Part shown: positions 8,276 to 16,367 of the stretch, piece after piece
Numbering within the stretch: the first letter of the stretch is position 1
How the letters are laid out: each line of letters starts with the position of its first letter
Assembly: GCA_016872285.1 (NCBI GenBank)
Contig: VGZZ01000002.1
Location: 1 to 64,000 of the forward strand
Source of the DNA: SAR202 cluster bacterium
GTDB taxonomy: Bacteria > Chloroflexota > Dehalococcoidia > Lucifugimonadales > GCA-2712585
Length of the DNA: 64,000 nt
Reading direction: 5' to 3'
Notes under the pieces: model-generated
What the model saw: only the letters and a program-made list of their open reading frames with translations
Database searches by the model: none
Told to the model about the DNA's origin: nothing
Position numbers and translations under genes: made by a program

Positions 8276-9889
8276 TTAGTCCAGCAGATGCCGATGGCTG
8301 CGCTTGAAGTGGTCGGCGAAGTAGAGGGCCAGGGCCTGCACGGTGGAGCAGGGGTTCACCGCGCCGGAGGTGACGAAGGCGCTGCCGTCGATGACGAACA
8401 GGTTCTTGACATCGTGGGCGCGGCCATGGCCGTCCACCACCGAGTTGCCGGCGTGGGTGCCCATGCGCGCCGTGCCCATGAGATGCCAGCCCGATACCCT
8501 CGCCAGCGGGTTCACGAATATTTGCTTGGCACCCGCCGCGTCCAGCAGCTCCTTGGCCCGGTCGATGCCGTGGTCCATCATCTTGCGGCTGTTCTCGCTG
8601 AGCTTGTAGGTAATCTTGGGGGCGGGAATGCCGTCGCCGTCGGTGAGGACGGGGTCGATGGTAACCTGGTTGTGGTGTTCGGGGAGGTCCTCGCCGCAGA
8701 CGGCGATGTTGATGGTGTGGCCGAGGCGCTCTTTGAGGACGCGATGGTGGTCCTGGCCCCAGGGAACGCGGAACCGACCCTGGTTCCCCATGGCGGTCAT
8801 AAGGGGGCCGGCACCTCGCCCTATCTGGAAGGAGTGGCTTCGGACGAAGCCGCGGCTCAGGTCGGTCTCGTAGAACTCCTGACAGAAGACGGTGCAGCTA
8901 TTGGGGCCGATGTAGGACTCCAGGTCTTCCTCGAAGACGCCCATAGCCATGGCGTAGGGGTGGAACATGAGGTTCTTCCCGACCATGCCGCCGCTGTTGG
9001 CCAAGCCGTCTGGGGAAAGGGCCGACTTGGAGTTGAGGAGCAGGCGCGGGGTGCCGATGCCGTTGGCGGCAACGACCACGATTTTGGCCTTCTGGTGGTG
9101 GAGGCGGCCATCGCGGTCATAGTAGATAGCGCCGTCGGCGAGGCCCTGCTTGTTGACGGTGATCTCGCGGACGCGGGCGTAGGTCTTGAGCTGAGCGCCC
9201 TTGGCGATAGCCTTGGGCCAGTAGGTCACATCGCTGCTGGCCTTGGCCTTGACGGCGCAGCCGATGTCGCAGGGGCCGCAGTTGTTGCACGCGCCGCGCC
9301 CGTCGTAGTCGCGGGTGAGAATGGCGGCGTCGGAGGGCCACCAGTGCCAGCCCAGCTTGTCGAGGCCGCGGACAATGGTGTCGCCCATCTTGCCCAGGGG
9401 TATGGGCGGCAGGGGGCGGGCAGGCTTGATGGGGTAAGCGGGGTCGCCGGCGACGCCCGCCACGCCCACCATCTTGTCGTTGAGGTCATAGAAAGGCTCC
9501 AGGTCTTTGTAGGACATAGGCCAGTCGTCGGCGACGCCGTCCAGGGTGCGGACGCGGAAGTCGGAGGGCCGCAGGCGGGGGAACTGGCCGCCCCAGTGAA
9601 TGGTGCTGCCGCCGACGGCGTTGAACATGAGAGGCGAAATGGGCGAGTCGGCATCGTTGACGGGATAGTCCTCGGGGAGGCGGCGGACGTTGGGGTTGGT
9701 GGCGTAGTCGCCGTAGCGGGTGAACTCCCAGCCTTCCTTCATAGCGGGATAGTGCTGGGGGTTGAGCCAGCCGCCCTGCTCCAGGCATAGGACTTGGAAC
9801 CCGGCCTCGGTGAGGCTCCAGGTGAAAGCGCCGCCGGACGCGCCCGCGCCAATGACCAGCACGTCCACGGTATTGTATTGTTTAGCCAT
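8276..9889 (-). CDS. GMC family FAD-dependent oxidoreductase
   Basis: A 537-residue glucose-methanol-choline oxidoreductase. The FAD motif VLVIGAGASGG is near the N-terminus, the second family motif (NAVGGSTIHWGGQFPRLRPSDF) follows, and a Cys-rich insert (CNNCGPCDIGC) resembles that of membrane-bound sugar and alcohol dehydrogenases. The C-terminus has the catalytic region SGWHLMGTARMG with the active-site His, then a second GAVNP segment. It oxidises an alcohol or sugar to carbonyl; the substrate is unknown. The start at 9889 (MAKQYN) has GGAGA upstream and is preferred over an upstream in-frame ATG at 9946. Confidence 0.9.
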   Translation of the reverse strand: MAKQYNTVDVLVIGAGASGGAFTWSLTEAGFQVLCLEQGGWLNPQHYPAMKEGWEFTRYGDYATNPNVRRLPEDYPVNDADSPISPLMFNAVGGSTIHWGGQFPRLRPSDFRVRTLDGVADDWPMSYKDLEPFYDLNDKMVGVAGVAGDPAYPIKPARPLPPIPLGKMGDTIVRGLDKLGWHWWPSDAAILTRDYDGRGACNNCGPCDIGCAVKAKASSDVTYWPKAIAKGAQLKTYARVREITVNKQGLADGAIYYDRDGRLHHQKAKIVVVAANGIGTPRLLLNSKSALSPDGLANSGGMVGKNLMFHPYAMAMGVFEEDLESYIGPNSCTVFCQEFYETDLSRGFVRSHSFQIGRGAGPLMTAMGNQGRFRVPWGQDHHRVLKERLGHTINIAVCGEDLPEHHNQVTIDPVLTDGDGIPAPKITYKLSENSRKMMDHGIDRAKELLDAAGAKQIFVNPLARVSGWHLMGTARMGTHAGNSVVDGHGRAHDVKNLFVIDGSAFVTSGAVNPCSTVQALALYFADHFKRSHRHLLD

Positions 9890-10020
9890 GCTGTCTCCGA
9901 TTTTGTAAGTGCGACGTGAATTATAGCAAGGCGGAGACTTATACACACAGCCAGCAGATGGGTTGAGGGCTGGTGTTTGCTTCTATAAAATGGCGGCCAT
10001 TGATAGAGGGAGGTGTTTAT

Positions 10021-11025
10021 ATGCCAGCCAAGCCTAATATTGTTGTTTTTGGGACGGGCGGGACCATTGCCGCCGTCAGCCCGGACAGGATGGACTTCAC
10101 GCGATACGGCGACGTGGGAAGGCGCATGCCGGTGGCCGAGAACCTGGAGCGTCTGCCGGAGGCCAAAGAAATCGCTAACCTGCGGGCGGAGGACCTGTAT
10201 CGGACTTCCAGCGGCGAGATTGGGCCGAAAGAGTGGCTCAACATGGCGCGACGCATCAACGAGACCTTCGCCAGGGACAAGACTGTTGACGGCATCGTGC
10301 TGACCCACGGCACGGGGACTATGGAAGAAAGCGCCTATTTCCTGAACCTGACGGTAAAGTCCAACAAGCCGGTGGTTATGACAGGGTCGATGCGCCCCGC
10401 CTCGGCCATTGGTACGGACGCCGACGTCAACCTGTACAACGCCATCAAGATCGCGGCGTCGCCGCAAGCCAGGGGGATGGGCGTGGTGGTGTGCCTGAAC
10501 CATCAGATACACTCGGCGCGAGAGGTGACCAAGAGTGACCCCCTGCGCGTCGAGACCTTCAAGACCCACGAGTTCGGGATACTGGGCTACGCCGACTCGG
10601 ACGGTGAGGTGCGATTTTATCGAGCGCCGGTGAGGAAGCACACCACGGCGACGCCCTTCGAGGTCAACGGCCTCACCGACCTGCCGAGGGTGGACATAGT
10701 GCCCCTCTATGCCGGCGGCGACGATTTGCTGATCAATGCGGTGCGCAAGAACAAGTCGGCTGGGCTGGTGCTGTCGGGTGTGGGCGGTGGTAGCGGGTCC
10801 AAGGTGCAGCGGGCGGCGGCGCTGGCGGCGGTGAAGGAGGGTATGGCGGTGGCGCTGTCGTCGAGGACCAGCGGCGGACGGGTGGTGATGACGCCGGAGC
10901 GAGAGGAGGAAGGGTTCATATCCGCGGACGACCTGCGGCCCTTGAAGGCGCGGATATTGCTGATGCTGGCGCTGAGCATGACCAAGGACCGCAAGGCCAT
11001 CCAAAGAATGTTTTATGAGATGTAG
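10021..11025 (+). CDS. Asparaginase/glutaminase family protein
   Basis: A 334-residue protein of the bacterial L-asparaginase fold. The nucleophile motif GTGGTIA is at 11-17 (Thr15) and the second-threonine motif THGTGTMEE at 95-103. The conserved lysine is kept at Lys171 (AREVTK). In the family the second motif is HGTDT, and the Asp that helps bind the substrate amino group and completes the Thr-Lys-Asp triad is Gly99 here. Another amide substrate is thus possible. No signal peptide is seen at the chosen ATG, which follows GGGAGG by a suitable distance; an in-frame ATG at 9973 has no ribosome site. Confidence 0.85.
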   Translation: MPAKPNIVVFGTGGTIAAVSPDRMDFTRYGDVGRRMPVAENLERLPEAKEIANLRAEDLYRTSSGEIGPKEWLNMARRINETFARDKTVDGIVLTHGTGTMEESAYFLNLTVKSNKPVVMTGSMRPASAIGTDADVNLYNAIKIAASPQARGMGVVVCLNHQIHSAREVTKSDPLRVETFKTHEFGILGYADSDGEVRFYRAPVRKHTTATPFEVNGLTDLPRVDIVPLYAGGDDLLINAVRKNKSAGLVLSGVGGGSGSKVQRAAALAAVKEGMAVALSSRTSGGRVVMTPEREEEGFISADDLRPLKARILLMLALSMTKDRKAIQRMFYEM

Positions 11026-11049
11026 GGAGGGGACCCTCATTACCCTTAG

Positions 11050-11150
11050 TCCCTCTTCTCCCGACTACAGGAGAAGGGGGAGAGAAAAATTAAAGAGCAC
11101 CTCATCACCCTCCATCTCCCTCTTCTCCTTTTCAATAGGAGAAGAGGGAG
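11050..11150. repeat. Pair of palindromic repeats
   Basis: Two copies of the same hairpin core occur in the 221-bp gap between the asparaginase and MFS genes. Copy 1 has CCCTCTTCTCC (11051-11061) against GGAGAAGGGGG (11070-11080). Copy 2 has a perfect 13-bp arm (11116-11128 against 11138-11150) around a 9-base loop. Both copies are on the same strand with different loops, like REP-type extragenic palindromes. Neither has a strong T tract, so they are not simple terminators. Confidence 0.65.
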
Positions 11151-11246
11151 GGCCAGAAGAGATACCCCAGCCTCATGGCACCCCTGTTAATAAACCCCTA
11201 AGCCATAATCCATCTATCCTCACTCTAAGAAGAAGTACACTGATTC

Positions 11247-12512
11247 ATGCGCAATAGTCGCATACTGGCGGCGTTTAGCGTGCCGGGCTATGGGTGGCTG
11301 TGGCTTAGCACGCTCACAAACTCCAGCATCATCAGCGTATTCCTTCTGGCCCAGGGCTGGCTTCTCCTGGATATGACGGGGTCGGCGTTCATGGTGGGTT
11401 TCGGCCCGGGGTTCTTTGGCGGGGCCAGTCTGCTGTCCGGCCTTTTCGCGGGCGTGCTGGCGGACAGGGTAGACCGTCGAAACATAGTTATGGCCGTGCA
11501 GAGCAGCCTGGCGGCAGCCATACTCCTTCTGGCGGTGCTGGCGGTCAGCGACCTGATCCAGGTTTGGCATGTGCTTGCCGTCGCGGGTGTTGTGGGGCTG
11601 CTATGGGGGTGCCAGGGGCCGTCACGCAGCACTTTGCAGTTCGACCTGGTGGGACGCGAGAGGCTAGTGAACGCCATCGCGACGCAGTTCATGGCGCATC
11701 ACTTGTCGTCGGTGCTGGGGCCGCTGGGCGCAGGATTTGTCCTGGAGTATTATGGAGCGGGACCGCTTTTCTTCATCGTCAGCGGGTGGCTGGCCCTGGG
11801 CGCCCTGTGTTTGACGAAGGTGCCGCGACCGGCACGAGTCACGCCAGCTAAAGGCTCGGTGATCTCCAACCTGCTGGCAGGGTTCTCATATATCTGGCAC
11901 GACAAGCGGTCACGGACGGTGTTCTCGGTGATCCTGATCACGGAAGGGCTTGGATTCTCCAGCGTGTCGATGCTGCCAGTGGTGGTCAGGGACAACCTTC
12001 ACGCCGGCGCATTGGTGTTAGGACTCCTGGCCACTTTCAGGGGTGTAGGAGGCATGACGGCGGCGCTTATCGTTTCCAGGTTCTCTGACGTGAAGTCTAA
12101 GGGATGGGTGTTTGTATGCGCGTCCTTCGGGTTTGGGGCCTCCCTGGTGCTATTCTCGTTCTCGCGCGAAATTCCGTTATCGCTGGCGCTGCTGGTGGCC
12201 GTCGGCGCGTGCGGCGTGGTCTACGACACCTTTGGCGTGACCCTTCTGCAATCGCTGTCGCCGGAGGCTATGCGGGGGCGGGTGATGGGGGTGTATAGCT
12301 CCATCCTCAGCGGGATTAACCTGGGAGGCTTCGGCATGGGGTCGGTGGCGGGAGCGCTGGGGGTAACATGGGCTATCGCGGGAGGCGGCGGCATCGTGGC
12401 GCTTCACGCGTTAAGCCGGATGCCGATGGCGGGATTTATGGGGAGGCCGCGCGGGGTGGAGGAATCAGCGACCCCGCCGGGCCGACCCGCGGCGGCGGGG
12501 GCGAAGGACTAG
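11247..12512 (+). CDS. MFS exporter, EntS-like
   Basis: A 421-residue major facilitator with about 12 hydrophobic helices. The loop 2-3 motif (GVLADRVDRRN) and the FSDVKSKG loop in the second half are typical, as is EAMRGRVMGVYSS near helix 10-11. The layout resembles the MFS_3/EntS group that exports siderophores or drugs. The substrate is unknown. The C-terminus is a Pro/Ala/Gly-rich cytoplasmic tail. The stop is 2 bp before the DUF1028 start, so the two genes are co-transcribed. Confidence 0.85.
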   Translation: MRNSRILAAFSVPGYGWLWLSTLTNSSIISVFLLAQGWLLLDMTGSAFMVGFGPGFFGGASLLSGLFAGVLADRVDRRNIVMAVQSSLAAAILLLAVLAVSDLIQVWHVLAVAGVVGLLWGCQGPSRSTLQFDLVGRERLVNAIATQFMAHHLSSVLGPLGAGFVLEYYGAGPLFFIVSGWLALGALCLTKVPRPARVTPAKGSVISNLLAGFSYIWHDKRSRTVFSVILITEGLGFSSVSMLPVVVRDNLHAGALVLGLLATFRGVGGMTAALIVSRFSDVKSKGWVFVCASFGFGASLVLFSFSREIPLSLALLVAVGACGVVYDTFGVTLLQSLSPEAMRGRVMGVYSSILSGINLGGFGMGSVAGALGVTWAIAGGGGIVALHALSRMPMAGFMGRPRGVEESATPPGRPAAAGAKD

Positions 12513-12514
12513 CG

Positions 12515-13240
12515 ATGGATCCTATGTTCCGTATTGGCCCCGAGACCAACACCTTCACCATCCTCGCCCGGTGCCCCCAACGCGGCGCCCTGGGCACGGC
12601 CATCGCGACATACTCGCTGGCGGTAGGCGGGACGTGCCAGGCGATTAAGTCCGGCGTCGGCGTCATGGCAAGCCAGGCCTTCGGCGACCCCAGGCTTCGG
12701 CCGTTGGCGATGGGGATGCTGGAGGCGGGGTTGGACGCTTATGACACGCTGGAGCGAGTGAAGCGCAAGGACCCGTATATCGAATACCGGCAAATCGGGA
12801 TTGTGGACTCGATGGGGCGGGTGGCGGCGCACACGGGGCCGAAGGCGAGGCCGTGGCACGGGCACATGGTGGGGCGAGGGTATGTGGTGATGGGGAACGC
12901 GCTGGTGGGCGGGCAGGTGCTGGAGGCGATGTCGAAAGCCTACGAGGCGTCGGAGTTGGAGGAACTGGAAGAGCGGCTGCTGCGGGCGCTGGAGGCGGGT
13001 CGGGACGCCGGCGGGCAGCCCCAGGGGCAACGGTCGTCGGTGCTGGTGGCGCATCGAGAGGAGAGCTACCCGTGGATGGACCTGCGGGTGGACGCGCACT
13101 CTGAGCCGGTGGGGGAGCTGCGGCGGGTGTACGAGACGTACAAGCCCATGGCGACGTACTACTACGAGATGCGGCCCAAGGACCCGGCCCATCTGCCGAC
13201 TCAGGATGAGTGGCTGGCGAGGCAGAAGTGGAGCGGGTGA
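12515..13240 (+). CDS. DUF1028 family protein, Ntn-hydrolase-like
   Basis: A 241-residue member of DUF1028, a family with an Ntn-hydrolase fold and no settled activity. The signature FTILARCPQRGALGTAIATY and the following GGTCQAIKSGVGVMASQAF match the family N-terminus, here after about a dozen extra residues. A C-terminal region (PWMDLRVDAH) is also typical. Some members sit beside peptide or amidase catabolic genes, which fits the amidases and asparaginase-like gene nearby. GAAGGA overlapping the MFS stop serves as ribosome site. Confidence 0.85.
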   Translation: MDPMFRIGPETNTFTILARCPQRGALGTAIATYSLAVGGTCQAIKSGVGVMASQAFGDPRLRPLAMGMLEAGLDAYDTLERVKRKDPYIEYRQIGIVDSMGRVAAHTGPKARPWHGHMVGRGYVVMGNALVGGQVLEAMSKAYEASELEELEERLLRALEAGRDAGGQPQGQRSSVLVAHREESYPWMDLRVDAHSEPVGELRRVYETYKPMATYYYEMRPKDPAHLPTQDEWLARQKWSG

Positions 13241-13244
13241 TCAA

Positions 13245-13778
13245 TTGTTGCGCAGCGCCCCCATAGAAGTTGTCGACTATGACCCTAAGTGGCCGCTTAT
13301 GTACGAGGCGGAGAAAGAGCGGATTGCCTCGGCTTTAGGCCCCTTGGTCCGAGCGATTGAGCATATCGGAAGCACGTCAGTAGCGGGTCTGGCGGCGAAG
13401 CCTACTATTGATGCGCTGGTGGGTATTCATAATCTAGCTGACGTCGGTAAGTGCATAGTGCCGCTGGAACAGATTGGATACCAACACAGGCCAGCCTTTG
13501 AATCCCAGTTCCTAGGCGGCCATTACTTCAGGCGGCGCAACGAGTTGGGCCAGCATACTTATCATATCCATGTAACTGAGTTCAACAGCGAGTTTTGGAA
13601 TCGACACATCGGCTTTAGGAATTATCTGAGGACGCATCCTGAAGCTGCCAGACAATACGAGCAGTTAAAAAGAGGTCTGGCGCAGAAGTTTCCGAACGAC
13701 CGCGAGCGGTACACGGAGGGGAAGAGCGAGTTCATCCGCGGAATAGAAAAGATTGCCGGTATGCCAGCGAATGGTTGA
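13245..13778 (+). CDS. GrpB family protein
   Basis: A protein of about 177 residues of the GrpB/UPF0157 family, related to nucleotidyltransferases. The family blocks IEVVDYDPKWP, IEHIGSTSVAGLAAKPTIDALV, and YHIHV near residue 105 are all visible. Biochemical activity in bacteria is not firmly known. The start is uncertain: TTG at 13245 follows GGAG at a fair distance, while an ATG at 13206 would overlap the DUF1028 gene by 35 bp. Confidence 0.85.
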   Translation: MLRSAPIEVVDYDPKWPLMYEAEKERIASALGPLVRAIEHIGSTSVAGLAAKPTIDALVGIHNLADVGKCIVPLEQIGYQHRPAFESQFLGGHYFRRRNELGQHTYHIHVTEFNSEFWNRHIGFRNYLRTHPEAARQYEQLKRGLAQKFPNDRERYTEGKSEFIRGIEKIAGMPANG

Positions 13779-13863
13779 CACGTCCCAGTCCGTAAACAAA
13801 TCTGCTATATTAGCGCCCATCGAACAGGCTTGAGATTCTGAGTATTCTCCGAAGGGAGGCGCT

Positions 13864-14067
13864 ATGAAGCCGTACACCTATGACGAAGTCGCGATGCTGG
13901 CCAAGGCGGCGGGCATCAAGTGGGTGAAGGGGGCGGACCTGGTGGAGGTGACGCACCGGCTGAACTTTATTATTCAGGGCGTCGAGAAGTTTGAGCATCC
14001 TGACATCGACGCCACGCCGCCCGTCGCCACCTATCCTTTGAACGAGGAGCCTGGCCATGGAAAGTAA
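13864..14067 (+). CDS. Small amidase partner, AtzG/DUF4089-like
   Basis: A 67-residue protein encoded just before, and overlapping by 11 bp, the amidase gene. The pattern of one long N-terminal helix (EVAMLAKAAGIKW), then a second helix with FIIQGVEKFEHPDI and a short tail, resembles GatC and the AtzG/DUF4089 small subunits that pack against AtzE/GatA-type amidases. GGGAGG lies just before the ATG. The assignment rests mainly on context and size. Confidence 0.55.
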   Translation: MKPYTYDEVAMLAKAAGIKWVKGADLVEVTHRLNFIIQGVEKFEHPDIDATPPVATYPLNEEPGHGK

Positions 14068-15478
14068 ACTTTTGGAAAAACTGTCGGGGGCGGAGATGGC
14101 GCGGCTCATCGCCAAGAAAGAGCTGTCGCCCGTCGAGCTGACGGAGGCGTACCTGGAGCGCATCGAAAAAATCGACTCCAAGATTGGGGCGTATATCACG
14201 GTGACGGGCGAGTACGCGTTGAAGGAGGCCAAGAAGGCGGAGCGGGCGGCGGCCAAGGGCGAGAAGCTGGGGCCGCTCCACGGCCTGCCTATCGCTCTTA
14301 AAGACCAGTTCGATACCAAGGGCATCAAGACCACCTCCGGCTCGCGAAGCCTGGACAAGAACATACCCAAGCAGGACGCCACCACAGTGGAGCGGGTGAA
14401 GAAGGCTGGGGCCATCATCATCGGCAAGACGCAGATGACCCAGTTCGCCACGGGCATGCCCGACCCGTACCAGTACACCGACCCGCCTCGCAACGTGTGG
14501 GACCTGGAGCGCGACCCGCTAGGCTCTAGCACGGGGTCGGCCATGGCCATCGCGGCGTCCATGGCGGCCACGTCGCTGGGCGAGGACACGGGCGGGTCCA
14601 TTCGGTGCCCGTCATCGGCCAACGGCGTCGTCGGGCTGAGGCCGACGTGGGGCCGGGTCAGCCGCCACGGCGTGATCCCGCTAAGCTGGTCTATGGACCA
14701 GGCGGGGCCGATAACTCGGACGGTGGAAGACGCCGCTATCATGATGAACGTCATCGCCGGCTATGACCCTCGCGACGCCCTGACGTCCAGGCTGCCGGTG
14801 CCGGACTACACCAAGTCGCTGAAGACCAGCCTTCGCGGCATGAGGGTGGCGGTGGTGAAGGAGCTGACCGACGATGACGCCGCCGACCCGGTGGTGTCCA
14901 AGGCGGTGAAGAAGGCGGCGGACCACCTGGCGGAGCTGGGGGCGGAAGTGGACGAGGTGTCGCTGCCCATGCTGCCGGACGCGATAGCAGTAGCCGGCGC
15001 AGTGACGGGCAGCGATTCAGCGTATGTACATTACAAGGGGATCCGCGAGCATCCCGAGAACTACGGGCGCACCCTGCGCATGAGGCTGGTGGCCAACTCG
15101 CTGATACCCAGCCAGGTGCTGCACAGGGCCAACAAGATTCGCGAGCTGCTGCGCCGTCACTGGCTGGCGCTCTTCGAGAAGAATGATGTTCTATTAAGCC
15201 CCACGCTGATGTACCAGGTCAACAAGATTCGATACCCGAAGGTCATCAAGTCGCAGGATGAATTGGTATCGAAGTTCGGCGTCGGCAGCGGCGACTCGAC
15301 GGTCCACGCCGCCTTCCTGGGGACGCCCGCGATATCGGTGCCCTGCGGCTTCGACACCAACGGCGTGCCCATCGGCCTCATGGTCATGGGCGACAGGTTC
15401 CAGGAAGAAAAGATACTGAGGGTGGCCCACGCCTATGAGCGCAGCACCGACTGGCACAAGAAGCGGCCTAAGCTCTAG
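14057..15478 (+). CDS. Amidase signature family hydrolase
   Basis: A 473-residue amidase. The triad is Lys82 (ALKDQ), cis-Ser157 in the LGSSTG loop and Ser181 in DTGGSIRCP, with the normal 24-residue spacing. The loop GSSTGSA is a variant of the usual GGSSGG. The C-terminal blocks (GTPAISVPCGFD, GVPIGLMVMGDRFQEEKILR) are typical. The ATG overlaps the small upstream gene and follows GAGGAG. Together they look like a two-subunit amidase. The substrate is unknown; GatA is less likely because gatB is absent here. Confidence 0.9.
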   Translation: MESKLLEKLSGAEMARLIAKKELSPVELTEAYLERIEKIDSKIGAYITVTGEYALKEAKKAERAAAKGEKLGPLHGLPIALKDQFDTKGIKTTSGSRSLDKNIPKQDATTVERVKKAGAIIIGKTQMTQFATGMPDPYQYTDPPRNVWDLERDPLGSSTGSAMAIAASMAATSLGEDTGGSIRCPSSANGVVGLRPTWGRVSRHGVIPLSWSMDQAGPITRTVEDAAIMMNVIAGYDPRDALTSRLPVPDYTKSLKTSLRGMRVAVVKELTDDDAADPVVSKAVKKAADHLAELGAEVDEVSLPMLPDAIAVAGAVTGSDSAYVHYKGIREHPENYGRTLRMRLVANSLIPSQVLHRANKIRELLRRHWLALFEKNDVLLSPTLMYQVNKIRYPKVIKSQDELVSKFGVGSGDSTVHAAFLGTPAISVPCGFDTNGVPIGLMVMGDRFQEEKILRVAHAYERSTDWHKKRPKL

Positions 15479-15489
15479 AGGGGAAAATT

Positions 15490-16164
15490 GTGGAATATCA
15501 GATACTGTATAAGCCGTCCTACGCCCTGGCCGTCATCAAGTTAAGGGAGGGCGAGTCGCTGAACGCTGAGTCCGGCGCCATGGTCAGCATGTCGGAAGGC
15601 ATCCAGATGGACACTCACATCCGGGGCGGCCTGTTCTCCGGCCTCAAGCGCACCGTCCTGGGCGGGGAGAGTTTTTTCATCAACACCTTCAAGGCCAACC
15701 AGCCGGGTGAGGTAACCGTGGCGCCCGCCCTGCCCGGGGACTTGGCCTACCATGCCATGGACGGCGAGACGCTTTTCGTGCAGTCGGGGTCCTACATCGC
15801 GTCGTCGACAGAGATACAGGTGGACACCAAATGGGGCGGGGCCCGGTCCTTTTTCTCCAGGGAGGGCCTGTTCCTGCTCAAGGCGACGGGTCGAGGCCAC
15901 CTGTTCATGTCGAGCTACGGCGCCATCCACGAGCTTACACTGGCCGCGGGGCAGAAATACACCGTCGATACCGGGCACATGGTGGCTTTTCAGGAGGGCG
16001 TCCAATACAACGTGCGGCGGTCAGGAAGTTGGAAGACGACCATATTCGGCGGCGAGGGGCTGGTGGTGGAGCTGACGGGGCCGGGAAAGATATATATGCA
16101 GACGCGCAGCCCCGAGTCTTTCCTGAGTTGGATTGTTCCTAAGCTGCCATTCAAGCGAGAGTAG
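15490..16164 (+). CDS. AIM24/TIGR00266 family protein
   Basis: A 224-residue beta-rich protein of the AIM24/TIGR00266 family. Typical features are YALAVIKLREGESLNAESGAM near the N-terminus, a GGLFSGLKRTVLGGESFF block, and repeated tryptophan/glycine beta strands ending in a GLVVELTGPGKIYMQTRS segment. The bacterial function is unknown; the mitochondrial relative AIM24 affects inner-membrane organisation. It starts with GTG at 15490 after AGGGG and lies 11 bp after the amidase stop. Confidence 0.85.
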   Translation: MEYQILYKPSYALAVIKLREGESLNAESGAMVSMSEGIQMDTHIRGGLFSGLKRTVLGGESFFINTFKANQPGEVTVAPALPGDLAYHAMDGETLFVQSGSYIASSTEIQVDTKWGGARSFFSREGLFLLKATGRGHLFMSSYGAIHELTLAAGQKYTVDTGHMVAFQEGVQYNVRRSGSWKTTIFGGEGLVVELTGPGKIYMQTRSPESFLSWIVPKLPFKRE

Positions 16165-16236
16165 GGTGTCAGGCCCGGATAATTTCTTCCCTCGTCCTTT
16201 TGTGCGCCGCGCTAATCCAATAGTGGCGGCCAAAGA

Positions 16237-16254
16237 CAACCATTGTAATGGTTG
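16237..16254. promoter_or_regulatory. 18-bp palindrome in intergenic gap, possible operator
   Basis: CAACCATT (16237-16244) and AATGGTTG (16247-16254) are perfect inverted arms around GT. The site is in the 203-bp gap between the AIM24-like and glycosyltransferase genes, about 115 bp before the latter. No T tract follows, so an operator is more likely than a terminator. The rest of the gap shows nothing clear. Confidence 0.35.
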
Positions 16255-16367
16255 CGGCGGTCCCGGAATCGGATAGCCTAATCGCTGGGGCGGGCGCGGA
16301 ACACAGACTAAGCGCTGGCCCTAGAAAGACGCGCGATTTCAACTAACAAGCTGCCCCCATCAAATCA

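Noticed and set aside
8288-9790. A 500-codon plus-strand frame antisense to the GMC oxidoreductase
   Set aside because: No motif or ribosome site; the minus strand encodes a complete GMC enzyme with all signatures.
9739-11040. A 433-codon minus-strand frame across the asparaginase gene
   Set aside because: Arg/His-rich sequence typical of reverse-frame translation; the plus strand has a full asparaginase-like protein.
11041-11160. CRISPR array
   Set aside because: Only two palindromic units with different loops and no regular spacers. No cas genes are present.
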